A stretch of 64,000 nucleotides of DNA from Methylobacter sp. (GCA_030684815.1 JAUXXQ010000115.1:1-64000), one strand, 5' to 3'; shown: positions 54,892 through 63,449, numbered from the stretch's first letter. Notes: a model not told the origin generated them from the sequence alone. Translations and numbers: made by a program.

Positions 54892-55443
54892 GTGACAAAA
54901 AAAACCATCAGCCCAGAAGACCGCGATTTATTTCGCCTCACCATCGGCAAAGTCCGCACGGTAAAAAGCGACAAAGTGCCATTAACAGCGGCAAACAAAC
55001 CCAAGCCCTACCCTAAAACGCAAACGATTAACGTCGAAGAGCACCTAAACGACGCAATTGAATTTGATGTAGAAAAAGTGGGGCTTGAAGACTCACTGAA
55101 CTTCATGGCGCCCGGGCTACAACACAGCGTGCTCAAAAAACTGCGCAAAGGCCAATTTGGCCTAGACGCCCAAATTGACCTGCATGGGCTAAACAGCACC
55201 GACGCCAAACGCCAACTGCTGCAATTTTTGCATGATTGCGTCGAAGACGGCTGCCGCTGCATCCACATCGTCCACGGCAAAGGTTACCGTTCAGCCGACA
55301 ACCACCCGGTATTAAAAAACCACCTCAACATCTGGCTCAGACAGCACAAAGACGTACAGGCCTTTTGCTCGACACCGCCGAAAGACGGCGGCACCGGCGC
55401 CGTTTTCGTATTATTGCAACTGTCGGCAAAATATGGCGACTAA
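54892..55443 (+). CDS. Smr domain protein
   Basis: 183-aa protein with a C-terminal Smr (small MutS-related) domain: IDLHGLNSTDAKRQLLQFL, HIVHGKGYRS and KDGGTGAVFVLL carry the DLHG, HGKG and GGTGA motifs. Smr proteins are nucleases acting on DNA or RNA. It uses a GTG start. Divergent from surE. Confidence 0.92.
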   Translation: MTKKTISPEDRDLFRLTIGKVRTVKSDKVPLTAANKPKPYPKTQTINVEEHLNDAIEFDVEKVGLEDSLNFMAPGLQHSVLKKLRKGQFGLDAQIDLHGLNSTDAKRQLLQFLHDCVEDGCRCIHIVHGKGYRSADNHPVLKNHLNIWLRQHKDVQAFCSTPPKDGGTGAVFVLLQLSAKYGD

Positions 55444-55455
55444 ACGCCCCACCGT

Positions 55456-56532
55456 TTATACCGGCAACACCGAAAAAGCATCAAGATCATGGACTGCCGC
55501 CGCAGTGCGCCGGATCAACTCCAAATTACAATCCAAATTCATCATACCGCCCACAGCAAGCGTGACAGTCATAGCCTCAAGCGCATAGACCAGATGGGCG
55601 CGGTAACGTTGCAGCAGATAATCCACATCAACACCCGCCACCCCATTATCCGCCAGCGTTTGCGCATAGCGGGACAGCAACCCCACCTCATGCACACGCC
55701 GCATTTCAGGGCTAAGCGCCGTAGCCAAAAAATAAGCCACATCACTCACGCCATCACCGATACGGACTAACTGCCAATCCAAAAAACCAACCCTGGACTG
55801 GCTCTTATTCCAAAACAAATTACCGGGATGGCAATCATGATGGATTAACGTTTTAGGCGCATTAGCAAGAAACTGCATCGCTGCCCGGCGGTGCCGCGCA
55901 TAATGAAGGGCCGGGGCATGTAAAGCCGCAGGTATCCGCGCCCCAGCCAAGTGCAAACCGCGTTTCATCAAAGGAACAGCCAAAGCCGTACCCAGAGAAT
56001 CTTCCAACCGCCGAACCGGCCCGCCAAGCCAGCGATAACTTGAACCCAAATGTTTATTATCCCAAAAGCGCGCATGGCTGCAAGCCAGCTGCCCGACCAC
56101 CAACGCCGCTTGCGCCGGCGTCAACATATCGCTGGCCGCACTAGGAATATCATCGAACTGCGCCACATCAGCCAACACCAACGTCGAGCCATAGCCAAGC
56201 TGACTTTGCGCCGCCAAACACACAGGCAAACTCAGCGGAATAAACCGCGCCACCTCATTATAAAAACGCACTTCGGTATGCAACAACCGGGGTAAAGCCG
56301 TGATCATCCGCGCACGCCACGCCAATGAAGGCAACTTCACAAACCACCGCTTCGGCAACGTGTCAGAACCATCATGCTCGACAGCAACACACACCCGGGT
56401 CGTAGTGCCGACATTAACCGCAACAATATCAACCTTATCCACAACGACATGGCTATGGTGCTTATCAACAACTTTCTGGGCCCAAGCAACGGTTAAATCT
56501 CTAGGTTGGCGAACGAGTATGGTCTGTTTCAT
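55456..56532 (-). CDS. Phosphotransferase (aminoglycoside/choline kinase-like)
   Basis: 358-aa kinase-like protein with LIHHDCHPGNLFWNKSQSRVGFLDWQLV, the catalytic HxDxxxxN loop and the DW motif that stands for DFG. The N-terminal lobe has RWFVKLPSLAWRARM. The substrate is unknown; the family includes ecdysteroid-kinase-like and acyl-CoA-linked members. Convergent with the smr gene. Confidence 0.88.
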   Translation of the reverse strand: MKQTILVRQPRDLTVAWAQKVVDKHHSHVVVDKVDIVAVNVGTTTRVCVAVEHDGSDTLPKRWFVKLPSLAWRARMITALPRLLHTEVRFYNEVARFIPLSLPVCLAAQSQLGYGSTLVLADVAQFDDIPSAASDMLTPAQAALVVGQLACSHARFWDNKHLGSSYRWLGGPVRRLEDSLGTALAVPLMKRGLHLAGARIPAALHAPALHYARHRRAAMQFLANAPKTLIHHDCHPGNLFWNKSQSRVGFLDWQLVRIGDGVSDVAYFLATALSPEMRRVHEVGLLSRYAQTLADNGVAGVDVDYLLQRYRAHLVYALEAMTVTLAVGGMMNLDCNLELIRRTAAAVHDLDAFSVLPV

Positions 56533-56927
56533 GTTATACGGCAGCGTTTTAATGTAGGTTAATAACTTTCAAAGTCCAGCAGTATCAGAAAAATACCCTT
56601 TTACATCATGAATGACAACCACCTTAAGGTTATCATTTGCGGATAGGCTATAGTTGCTTGCACTAAAGTGCGCGGTGCGCAGCCTACGTGGCCAAAGGGG
56701 ATCTAAAGATTGATTGCAGAATGCTTTGGCGGGGCAACGGAAATTTAATACTGTTGATCTGCGACATCCGTGTTCTATGTCTTTTGTGGCTGAATAATTA
56801 CGGCAGGACAATCGAAAAAGAACCGGAATTAAGGCCATCAACTTAACGCGGGACAGACCTTCCAGGTTTTTAAAACCTGGAAGGTCTGCTTCGGTATGCT
56901 TGCCCCGCTTTAAATGGGAAGCCGGAA
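56533..56927. other. Intergenic region, no gene
   Basis: A 135-aa track ORF covers this stretch but crosses palindrome copy E and resembles nothing; I reject it. The region contains copy E, a 'caacttaacgcgggaca' piece related to the 33.0 kb inverted repeat, and low-information sequence. Confidence 0.7.
56855..56887. repeat. 33-nt palindromic repeat, copy E
   Basis: AGACCTTCCAGGTTTTTAAAACCTGGAAGGTCT, identical to copy C. It lies 40 nt past the premature end of the DUF2442 remnant. Confidence 0.95.
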
Positions 56928-57089
56928 TCAACTCGCACACGCCCCAAAAAAAACGGGCGGCGCAATCCGATTCCAAGGCTTCATTGACAATAGCGGACGC
57001 ATATCAATCTTACGTCGCTCACCATTCTTGAATTCAAGATCAAGTTGAAATGCCGGGAGCACCCGAACAGAAATAACATCAATCAGCAT
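56928..57089 (-). pseudogene. Truncated DUF2442 protein
   Basis: 53 residues from MLIDVISVRVLPAFQLDLEFKNGERRKIDM resemble the first two-thirds of DUF2442, a small family often found beside DUF4160 in toxin-antitoxin-like pairs. The usual C-terminal VWPNG-type segment is missing: the frame ends after FFGACAS, close to repeat sequence. No DUF4160 partner is present. Probably decayed. Confidence 0.65.
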
Positions 57090-57306
57090 TGTCAGCCCCT
57101 CACTGATAACAAACATAAATGTGCGGAATGGATTTTACCCCCCTATTGTCCGATTGATTTTAAGACGGCATGGATTTTTTAGAACATGATATGATGCGTT
57201 AGTCTTTAAAGCACGCGCAGCCTACTCTACAGAGTTACACTAATTCTCGTCGACACGCATGTAACCTGATATTTCAAATAAAGCCCTTCATCAAGAGATA
57301 ATCAAC

Positions 57307-57531
57307 ATGTCTGAATTAAACAGAATTACCATTGACACACAAATATGCGGCGGTCGTCCTTGCATCCGTCATCTACGCATTAGAGTAAAAGATATTTTGG
57401 ATTTATTGGCGTCTGGAGCCAGTACGGAAGAAATTTTAGAAGACTACCCCTATCTTGAAGCTGATGATATTACGGCCTCCCTCGAATACGCCGCGCATTT
57501 GCTGGATCACCCAATTTTAAGTGTCGCTTGA
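57307..57531 (+). CDS. DUF433 antitoxin-like protein
   Basis: 74-aa protein of the DUF433 family: ITIDTQICGGRPCIRHLRIRVKDILDLLASGASTEEIL is the family signature, with a small winged-helix-like fold. It pairs with DUF5615 proteins in predicted type II toxin-antitoxin modules, and a DUF5615 gene follows directly. Intact. Confidence 0.9.
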   Translation: MSELNRITIDTQICGGRPCIRHLRIRVKDILDLLASGASTEEILEDYPYLEADDITASLEYAAHLLDHPILSVA

Positions 57532-57532
57532 A

Positions 57533-57865
57533 ATGCGATTTTTGGTCGACGCTCAATTGCCCATAGCCTTAGCGCGGATGCTGCAGCATGGACATGAATC
57601 CAAGCATGTTGCTGATTTGAAGATGATGGAGACGCCGGATAGAGATATTTGGCTGTGGGCTAAGCAGAGTAAAAGCATCATTATCAGCAAAGATGAAGAC
57701 TTTGTAATTTTATACAGTGCAGATGTCTCGCTCCCAAGCTCCAGCTTGGGAGTGACTACCCAACAAGCTCCGCTTGCCGAGACACATCAAGCAGAGCTTG
57801 ACGGTAGGCATTCCCAAGCCAGAGCTTGGGAACGAGACAAAAAAACAGCAAAAAATACGCTGTAA
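57533..57865 (+). pseudogene. DUF5615 PIN-like toxin, C-terminus replaced by a repeat
   Basis: The first 60 residues fit DUF5615, a PIN-like nuclease family: MRFLVDAQLPIALARMLQHGHESKHVADLKM and IIISKDEDFVILYS, with the acidic residues D and DED. The usual final strand region is absent. Instead the frame reads through a 114-nt palindromic element (VSLPSSSLGVTTQQ...) to a chance stop. Probably inactive. GTG at 57521, overlapping the DUF433 stop, is an alternative start. Confidence 0.8.
57725..57838. repeat. Palindromic element inserted in the DUF5615 gene
   Basis: Left arm GTCTCGCTCCCAAGCTCCAG..., right arm ...AGCTTGGGAACGAGAC: 30-nt inverted repeats with about four mismatches. Inside is a second stem (caacaagctccgcttg / caagcagagcttg). 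It belongs to the gttccca/tgggaac class also at 1, 3.5 and 63.3 kb. Confidence 0.88.
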
Positions 57866-57956
57866 GTTATTGATTGTTGGTTGTCGAAATTGGCAATTCC
57901 GTTTAATTTCAGAATGCTTTCACAGTCTCTGGAGCTTGGAATTGGCGCAAATTTAT

Positions 57957-60404
57957 TTAAATACTTTTTATATCTTGTGTTAAAGACTCAAGATTACTTT
58001 GACATATTTCAATAGCTTTTTCTTTTTTAATATAGTCACTTAGACTAGAAATATATCCAAGTACATCTAAACTCATATTCTTTAATTTTTTCTTTTGTTC
58101 AAAATCAAGTAGGAATTTTTTGTCGTTGTAAAATTTCAGATATTGTTGGGCTACCTTATAAGGCGCATCTGATTTTTCTGTTCTCATTTCTTTGATTAAA
58201 ATATCGTGAGCTTCTGAAAATTCTTTCATCGCTTCATTTATATCAACTAGAGTAATACTATGTTTAATCAAGTATCTAGCTTTTACATTGTCCATATGCC
58301 GAGTATCATTCCAATTACGTTTTTTAGCTTGTGAATAAGCACTATCAAGAAAACGTTTTGCTACTTCTAAATCATCAGCTTCGTCATAGCTTAAACGAGC
58401 AATTGCATACTGAAGTGGAAAATGTGGGTGATTTTGAGCCGAACTAAGATTCTGTATTCTTTCATAAAATCGTATCACAGCCTCTCGTTTTCCTCTTTCA
58501 GGTAACATGGCTTGTAAAGCACCATAATTGATCAATCGTACATAAATGCCAAAATATACTTTGTCAATTTGACCTCGATGATGTGCATTAGTTGTAATTT
58601 TTATCAATCGGTCAATTAATTTTCTAGTATCTGAAAAATTTGTTAGACCATACATTGCAATAACAGAAGATCGCGGTGCTATTCTGTCATTTGATAATTT
58701 TAAAAGTTCTTTAACAATTGGATTTCTTTTAAATTCTAATGTCCTTAAGTAGTTATTATCTATTAACTCTGCAATCATGCTTTCAGAAGGGTTATTGAAT
58801 TCTAATAATTTTAAAACCGATGCTGTAACAACAACATCCGTTAAGGCATTATCGGAATGAAATACGTTGAAAAGTGCTGAAAACTTTTCTTGAATATGAG
58901 GTGATTTAATTATTTCAAGAAGAATTGAACTTAATTCAGAAGAACATTTATTTTTGATGAAGTCTTCCTGTCGAATTTCAGACCAAGCATCATTTTCTCC
59001 CCAAAATTTGTATTTTCTTAAAATATGATTGAACGATTTAATTTCTTTATCAGAAAGGGAGTTTAGATTTATATCAATAACTGAATTTGTTTTAATGAAA
59101 ATATCCGACAATTTTTCTTGAGATGATTCATAGGAAGATGTTCTAGTAGCCATTAAAAGAACAAGATCATTTGGTCGTTTTAAGTTTATATACTTTATTT
59201 CTTCAATTCGTTTTGGAAAATTTTCAACAATTATTGCGGTTTTTATGTTTAAGCCAGTTATATAGTTGACCTCATCATAGATTCTATTTAAATCATCCCT
59301 AAGCCAAAAAACACGATAACCAGTTGATATTAGTTCGCAAGCTAATCCTAATAAAAATAATGTCTTACCATTAGCAATATCCGAGTGAATAAAAATATTT
59401 TTTATTCCTTGAGTAATTTGATTTAAGACAACTTCATGCTCATCTCTCACAACAAAATAACTGTCTCTTGTGCTATCAAGAACACAATTCCATATATGTT
59501 CTATTTTATATTCACCTTTAAATAAAAAATCAAAAACATCATCATATTTAAAATCAGATATAGATTTTGGTGCTTTTATTTCATCAAATGTGTGGAGCAA
59601 TCCTTTTGTATTTTGAGGGGTATAACTTTTCAATATCTCATCATATTTTTTCCAAAAACCATCAATTCCAATTGGCTCAATTGTTCCAAATTCTTCTTGA
59701 ATGCTATCTTCATATTCTTCTAGTTTCTTAAAATTAGGCTCAATAAAAATTATTTTTTCCTTTAATGAGCTATCAGTATAAATAATCCTTTGTATATCAA
59801 TATCATATAAAGAATACCCAATAAAAATTATTGTTTGGCATGATTCAAGAGAGCGACGAAACATAAATGACCAGTTTGATCTTGAAAACTCTTCTGTAAG
59901 ATAGCTGGTATTTGTCAATTTAAAACTTTGATTAAGTGATTTTGTAGTTAATTCATTTATATAGCCGTTTATATGAATACATACATTATTTTTTGAAATA
60001 TATTCTGGAGAGTCCTTGTCTATAGTAATAGAGTTAATTCTTTTCTTTCTTTTAGCAAATGCTTTTTCAATAACATCATCATAATTTGTAGTATAAATAG
60101 CTTGCCATTTTACTTCTGCAAAACGTTCATGATGAGGATGAACTTCTGAGGCTGTAAATAAATTTTGCAATTCTTCTACTAATTGTTCTGCGCCTTTTTT
60201 CTTTTCATATTTTTGAGCGGCATAATTTAGTTCTTCATTCGGAGGTGGATTCATTCCACATTCCTTATATAAATGAATAGCCAAACATCTCCCTGTTAAA
60301 AACTTATCACCTTTTAATGGTGTTGCTTCCACTGAAAAACCTGAACCTAAGAATAACAAAGCATTTCCATCTATTGCGTGTTTGATTGCATCTTCAATTT
60401 TCAT
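57957..60404 (-). CDS. SIR2-STAND-like-helical repeat protein, candidate defence gene
   Basis: 815 aa. SIR2-like NAD-binding domain at 1-250: LLFLGSGFSVEA, YTTNYDDVIEKAF, HINGYIN and IIFIGYSLYDIDIQRI. A P-loop NTPase-like part begins near 335: IFIHSDIANGKTLFLLGLA (Walker A with the first Gly replaced), TAIIVENFPKR (B-like) and VLLMATRTSS (sensor-like Arg), as in STAND proteins. The last 250 residues look TPR/helical. Similar layouts occur in anti-phage NADases such as Avs/DSR-type proteins. The gene is strikingly AT-rich compared with its neighbours, indicating transfer. The usual catalytic His of KLHGS is Asn (HINGY) by my alignment. Confidence 0.8.
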   Translation of the reverse strand: MKIEDAIKHAIDGNALLFLGSGFSVEATPLKGDKFLTGRCLAIHLYKECGMNPPPNEELNYAAQKYEKKKGAEQLVEELQNLFTASEVHPHHERFAEVKWQAIYTTNYDDVIEKAFAKRKKRINSITIDKDSPEYISKNNVCIHINGYINELTTKSLNQSFKLTNTSYLTEEFSRSNWSFMFRRSLESCQTIIFIGYSLYDIDIQRIIYTDSSLKEKIIFIEPNFKKLEEYEDSIQEEFGTIEPIGIDGFWKKYDEILKSYTPQNTKGLLHTFDEIKAPKSISDFKYDDVFDFLFKGEYKIEHIWNCVLDSTRDSYFVVRDEHEVVLNQITQGIKNIFIHSDIANGKTLFLLGLACELISTGYRVFWLRDDLNRIYDEVNYITGLNIKTAIIVENFPKRIEEIKYINLKRPNDLVLLMATRTSSYESSQEKLSDIFIKTNSVIDINLNSLSDKEIKSFNHILRKYKFWGENDAWSEIRQEDFIKNKCSSELSSILLEIIKSPHIQEKFSALFNVFHSDNALTDVVVTASVLKLLEFNNPSESMIAELIDNNYLRTLEFKRNPIVKELLKLSNDRIAPRSSVIAMYGLTNFSDTRKLIDRLIKITTNAHHRGQIDKVYFGIYVRLINYGALQAMLPERGKREAVIRFYERIQNLSSAQNHPHFPLQYAIARLSYDEADDLEVAKRFLDSAYSQAKKRNWNDTRHMDNVKARYLIKHSITLVDINEAMKEFSEAHDILIKEMRTEKSDAPYKVAQQYLKFYNDKKFLLDFEQKKKLKNMSLDVLGYISSLSDYIKKEKAIEICQSNLESLTQDIKSI

Positions 60405-60504
60405 TTCTTATCCTTAAAATTAATTTTTGCACAATATAACAAAGCTCAAGCGAGACGGGGTTTGCAACCCCGTCTCGCTTTTTTTCAAAAAAATTCTGCA
60501 TAAA

Positions 60505-60906
60505 TCATAAAACCCCAGCCTTCTGCATCTCCGCCAACGCCGCTTTTGCCAAAAAACCGGAGCGGGTTAGATGGTTTGATTTGGCGTAACGGTCAATGCT
60601 TTGCACCAGGTTTTCTGGTAAGGATATGTTGATGCGTATCGGTTTGGTTGATAGCCGCGAAGCATCGACATCTACCAGCATCCATACGCCGCCTTGATAA
60701 TCCGGGTTGGCAATAAGTTTTTCCACAGGGCTTGGTACGGGTATGTCCATGTCTTCACCTTCGCAATACAATTCAATCGCTTCCTGGATGGCATTGGGTA
60801 GCAATTCCCAATCATCGGCTGCCGAGAAGCAACCGGGAAAATCAGGAATGGTTACGCCATGCGCGTGATTTTGATCGCCTAAGTGTACATAAACGGGATA
60901 TAACAT
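60505..60906 (-). CDS. hicB: HicB family antitoxin
   Basis: 133-134 aa. N-terminal HicB fold (YPVYVHLGDQNHAHGVTIPDFPGCFSAADD) and a C-terminal ribbon-helix-helix DNA-binding part (RINISLPENLVQSIDRYAKSNHLTRSGFLAKAAL). The ATG overlaps the hicA stop by one base, so I start at MLYPVYV, five codons after the track start. Confidence 0.93.
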   Translation of the reverse strand: MLYPVYVHLGDQNHAHGVTIPDFPGCFSAADDWELLPNAIQEAIELYCEGEDMDIPVPSPVEKLIANPDYQGGVWMLVDVDASRLSTKPIRINISLPENLVQSIDRYAKSNHLTRSGFLAKAALAEMQKAGVL

Positions 60907-61094
60907 TATTTCCACTCCCAACCGGCTTGCCGGTAAATATTTCTTAAAGTGCCTATTGCTACGTCTTTTCGCGGATGCGGAACAACGACGTGGCCTTGTC
61001 TATCAGGGTGTTTGAATTTGAAATGATCGCCTTTGCCACCGACATTAAGCCAGCCTTCGTCAGTTAATCGTTTGATGACGTCTTTGCTATTCAT
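60906..61094 (-). CDS. hicA: HicA family toxin
   Basis: 62-aa dsRNA-binding-like mRNA interferase. MNSKDVIKRLTDEGWLNVGGKGDHFKFKHP and the catalytic-His region GHVVVPHPRKDVAIGTLRNIYRQAGW are intact. The track start is nine codons early. Precedes hicB, the usual order. Appears functional. Confidence 0.93.
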   Translation of the reverse strand: MNSKDVIKRLTDEGWLNVGGKGDHFKFKHPDRQGHVVVPHPRKDVAIGTLRNIYRQAGWEWK

Positions 61095-61130
61095 GTTTTG
61101 ATTATACGCAATAATACACAAAAAATTAGA

Positions 61131-61310
61131 TCAGGGTTTGTTCGACAATGGGGTTATTGCATAGTGTTTGTTTTCGTAGGCTTCAATTAAAGTAGCTAAC
61201 GCTTCCATTTCGTCGGCTTCGGGTGTGCCGAGTTCCGCTTGAAAAACTGTTTCTAAACGCTGGAACGCGGCTTTTAATTCTTCGTCGCTACGGATGGGCT
61301 TAATAATCAT
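61131..61310 (-). CDS. N-terminal part of a HigA-type antitoxin
   Basis: 59 aa from MIIKPIRSDEELKAAFQRLETVF to YENKHYAITPLSNKP. This equals the N-terminal half of HigA-type antitoxins (IKPIrTeadY..AL.RiE.l..a.pGTPE.DEl..L..LvE.YE.kHypI), which normally continue into an HTH. The HTH is missing. The track ORF adds 50 upstream codons that are a shadow of the XRE gene. Either a remnant or a stand-alone small form. Confidence 0.75.
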   Translation of the reverse strand: MIIKPIRSDEELKAAFQRLETVFQAELGTPEADEMEALATLIEAYENKHYAITPLSNKP

Positions 61311-61336
61311 TGATGGTATCCAGGTTAAGTTACCCA

Positions 61337-61621
61337 CTATCCCAAAGCCCGCAACACAGCTTGGGGTTCTTTCGCCACAATATGCAGTAACGCCAATGCA
61401 GGGCCGTGAGGTTTGCGGTCGCCGCGTTCCCAATGGCGAAGTGTGCCGATACTGATGCAAAATTTAGCGGCAAAGTCGGTTTGCGTCAGTCCTAAGCTGT
61501 GGCGTAATTGCGCCACGTCAATTTCTTCGGGACGGTGTGTTTTTGCGGCAATATCTTTGCCTTCATTAAGGGCGATTGCCTCGTTTAAACTTTGGGCAAT
61601 GCTTGCAAATGCGTGAGTCAT
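61337..61621 (-). CDS. XRE-family HTH regulator (NadS/HigA-like)
   Basis: 94-aa regulator with the helix-turn-helix VAQLRHSLGLTQTDFAAKFCISIGTLRHWERGDRKPHGPA. This resembles antitoxins that follow a RelE/HigB-type toxin. No toxin is found upstream, where only the nifV regulatory region lies. It may be an orphan antitoxin or repressor. Confidence 0.85.
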   Translation of the reverse strand: MTHAFASIAQSLNEAIALNEGKDIAAKTHRPEEIDVAQLRHSLGLTQTDFAAKFCISIGTLRHWERGDRKPHGPALALLHIVAKEPQAVLRALG

Positions 61622-61751
61622 GTTTTCTCTCTAATGCGCTATATCCGAGTAGTTTGACCAGTTTGGCTGTAGTCAGCAGGGTTGTCAGTGTAAGCCAATG
61701 GCTTATAGCGGGGCAAGGCCGGGTGTTCGGCTTTTTGTAATCCCCCTATTT

Positions 61752-61767
61752 TGTCGTGTTTGCGACA
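61752..61767 (+). promoter_or_regulatory. NifA upstream activator site
   Basis: TGT-CGTGTTTGCG-ACA matches TGT-N10-ACA, the NifA binding consensus, and lies about 85 nt upstream of a sigma-54 promoter, a normal distance for an enhancer. Confidence 0.85.
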
Positions 61768-61850
61768 ATTTCTTTGTCTTTGCGTTGTATTGTTCTGTCG
61801 GTATTGCGCCAATCAAAAGTCATACCCCGCTATTTTCGCTAAATAAATAG

Positions 61851-61868
61851 TTGGCAAGTATTTTGCTG
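61851..61868 (+). promoter_or_regulatory. Sigma-54 promoter of nifV
   Basis: TTGGCAAGTATTTTGCTG, GG-N10-GC with TTGC at -12, close to the RpoN consensus. It lies about 35 nt before the nifV start. With the NifA site it indicates nitrogen-fixation control. Confidence 0.92.
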
Positions 61869-61901
61869 TATCAAAATTAAAGGCCTTGCAGGAGATTAGC
61901 C

Positions 61902-63026
61902 ATGACCACACACCCCCGCACTATCATCATCGACGACACCACGCTCAGAGATGGCGAGCAATCGGCTGGCGTGGCTTTTTCGTTGGATGAAAAGCTGGCG
62001 ATTGCGACGCAGTTGGCGGGTTTGGGCGTACCGGAATTGGAAATCGGTATTCCGGCGATGGGGGCGGTGGAACGCGAGGAAATCAAGGCGATTGCGGGGT
62101 TAGGTTTACCATCAAAGTTACTGGTTTGGTCGAGGATGCGCCGCGATGATTTGCCTGCCTGTTTGGGCTTGAATGTGGATAAGGTTGATTTGTCCATCTC
62201 GGCCTCGGATCAACATATTCAGCATAAGCTGAAACAAAGCCGGCAATGGGTTTTAGACACGATTAGCGCTTGTGTGCAGGAAGCACGAAGTTTGGGAATG
62301 GATGTTTGCGTCGGTATGGAAGATGCTTCGCGGGCTGATGTGGATTTTTTACTGCGCATGGCTGAAACCGCGCAACAAGCCGGGGCTAGCCGGATTCGTT
62401 TTGCCGATACGGTGGGCATTATGGAACCGTTCGGTGTGTTCGAGACCATCAAAAAGTTAAGGGCGGCTACCGATTTGGAAATTGAAATGCATGCCCATGA
62501 CGATTTGGGGCTGGCAACTGCGAACACGCTGACGGCGGCGTTGGCGGGTGCAACCCATGTCAATACCACGGTGAACGGCTTGGGCGAACGGGCGGGCAAT
62601 GCGGCATTGGAAGAAGTGGTAGTTGGCTTAAAGCAGTTATACGGCATTGAAACGGGGGTTAATTTGCAGCTGTTTCCTGCCTTGTCCGAACAGGTTGCCA
62701 GGGCATCTGGCGACGCAATCGGCAGCCGGAAAAGCCTGATCGGCAAAAGTGTGTTCAGCCATGAAGCGGGCATTCATGTCGATGGCTTGCTGAAAGACCC
62801 GAACAATTATCAGGGCGTCGATCCGGCCATAGTCGGGCGTAGCCATCAGCTGGTGCTGGGCAAGCATTCGGGCACGCAAGGGGTGATCCACGCTTATCAG
62901 CAAATCGGCATTGCGGTCAGCCGAATTCAGGCTCAGGCCTTGTTGACGCAGGTCAGGCGCTTTGTTTGCGACACTAAAAGGTCGCCGAAAACCGAAGACT
63001 TAAATCTCTTTCATCAAAATCTTTAG
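61902..63026 (+). CDS. nifV: Homocitrate synthase
   Basis: Makes homocitrate for the FeMo cofactor of nitrogenase. DmpG/LeuA-type barrel with [39 protein letters not shown] and [20 protein letters not shown]. 374 aa and the LWSRMRR-like stretch match NifV. Ribosome site GGAG. The NifA/sigma-54 upstream signals and the following cysE support NifV over other homocitrate or isopropylmalate synthases. Confidence 0.95.
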   Translation: MTTHPRTIIIDDTTLRDGEQSAGVAFSLDEKLAIATQLAGLGVPELEIGIPAMGAVEREEIKAIAGLGLPSKLLVWSRMRRDDLPACLGLNVDKVDLSISASDQHIQHKLKQSRQWVLDTISACVQEARSLGMDVCVGMEDASRADVDFLLRMAETAQQAGASRIRFADTVGIMEPFGVFETIKKLRAATDLEIEMHAHDDLGLATANTLTAALAGATHVNTTVNGLGERAGNAALEEVVVGLKQLYGIETGVNLQLFPALSEQVARASGDAIGSRKSLIGKSVFSHEAGIHVDGLLKDPNNYQGVDPAIVGRSHQLVLGKHSGTQGVIHAYQQIGIAVSRIQAQALLTQVRRFVCDTKRSPKTEDLNLFHQNL

Positions 63027-63038
63027 AGGGCGATCATC

Positions 63039-63239
63039 ATGAACGAACATAAAGCTGAGTTGAGCGGTTTGTCCGCTCAAACGAAACTTATGCCCTTTGG
63101 GTATAAAGAACAGCAGTCATGCGAACCGGTAGTTAAAGAGACTTTGCAAATACCGGATCAGGATGATTTCTATCCCGGTTCTTTTTTCAGGATACCTGCT
63201 CCGCCGATGCTGGGTAAAACCGGTTGGAGCTTAAATTAG
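63039..63239 (+). CDS. Small unknown protein between nifV and cysE
   Basis: 66 aa, not recognised. No signal peptide or membrane segment; the second half is Pro/Phe-rich (QDDFYPGSFFRIPAPPMLGK). A GAGGG lies about 10 nt before ATG, 12 nt after the nifV stop, and codon use matches the neighbours, so it is probably translated in the nif unit. A nif accessory role is conceivable but not shown. Confidence 0.6.
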   Translation: MNEHKAELSGLSAQTKLMPFGYKEQQSCEPVVKETLQIPDQDDFYPGSFFRIPAPPMLGKTGWSLN

Positions 63240-63264
63240 TGCATCGTTTACATACAAGTTCAGC

Positions 63265-63405
63265 ATCGTTCCCACGCTCCGGCGTGGGAATGCATTGCGC
63301 AACGCTCTAGCGTTGCGAGGCCGGGGACATTTAATTTTATCACTACGGTGATACGGGACGCGGAGCGTCCATGACTGCATTCCCACGCCGGAGCGTGGGA
63401 ACGAT
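63265..63405. repeat. Composite palindromic element with perfect 30-bp ends
   Basis: ATCGTTCCCACGCTCCGGCG... and its exact 30-nt complement enclose a hairpin GCAACGCT-cta-GCGTTGC and 60 further bases. It sits between the 66-aa gene and cysE, inside a presumed operon. It belongs to the same class as the 57.7 kb element. Confidence 0.93.
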
Positions 63406-63449
63406 TTTAAAATTAGGATAAACATCTCCGCACTCAACAGGAGCTAAAA

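Noticed and set aside
56569-56976. 135-aa minus-strand ORF
   Set aside because: Runs through palindrome copy E and overlaps the DUF2442 remnant; composition and lack of family match indicate a chance ORF.
61902-63026. 2-isopropylmalate synthase (leuA)
   Set aside because: Length of 374 aa, NifA site, sigma-54 promoter and downstream cysE favour homocitrate synthase.
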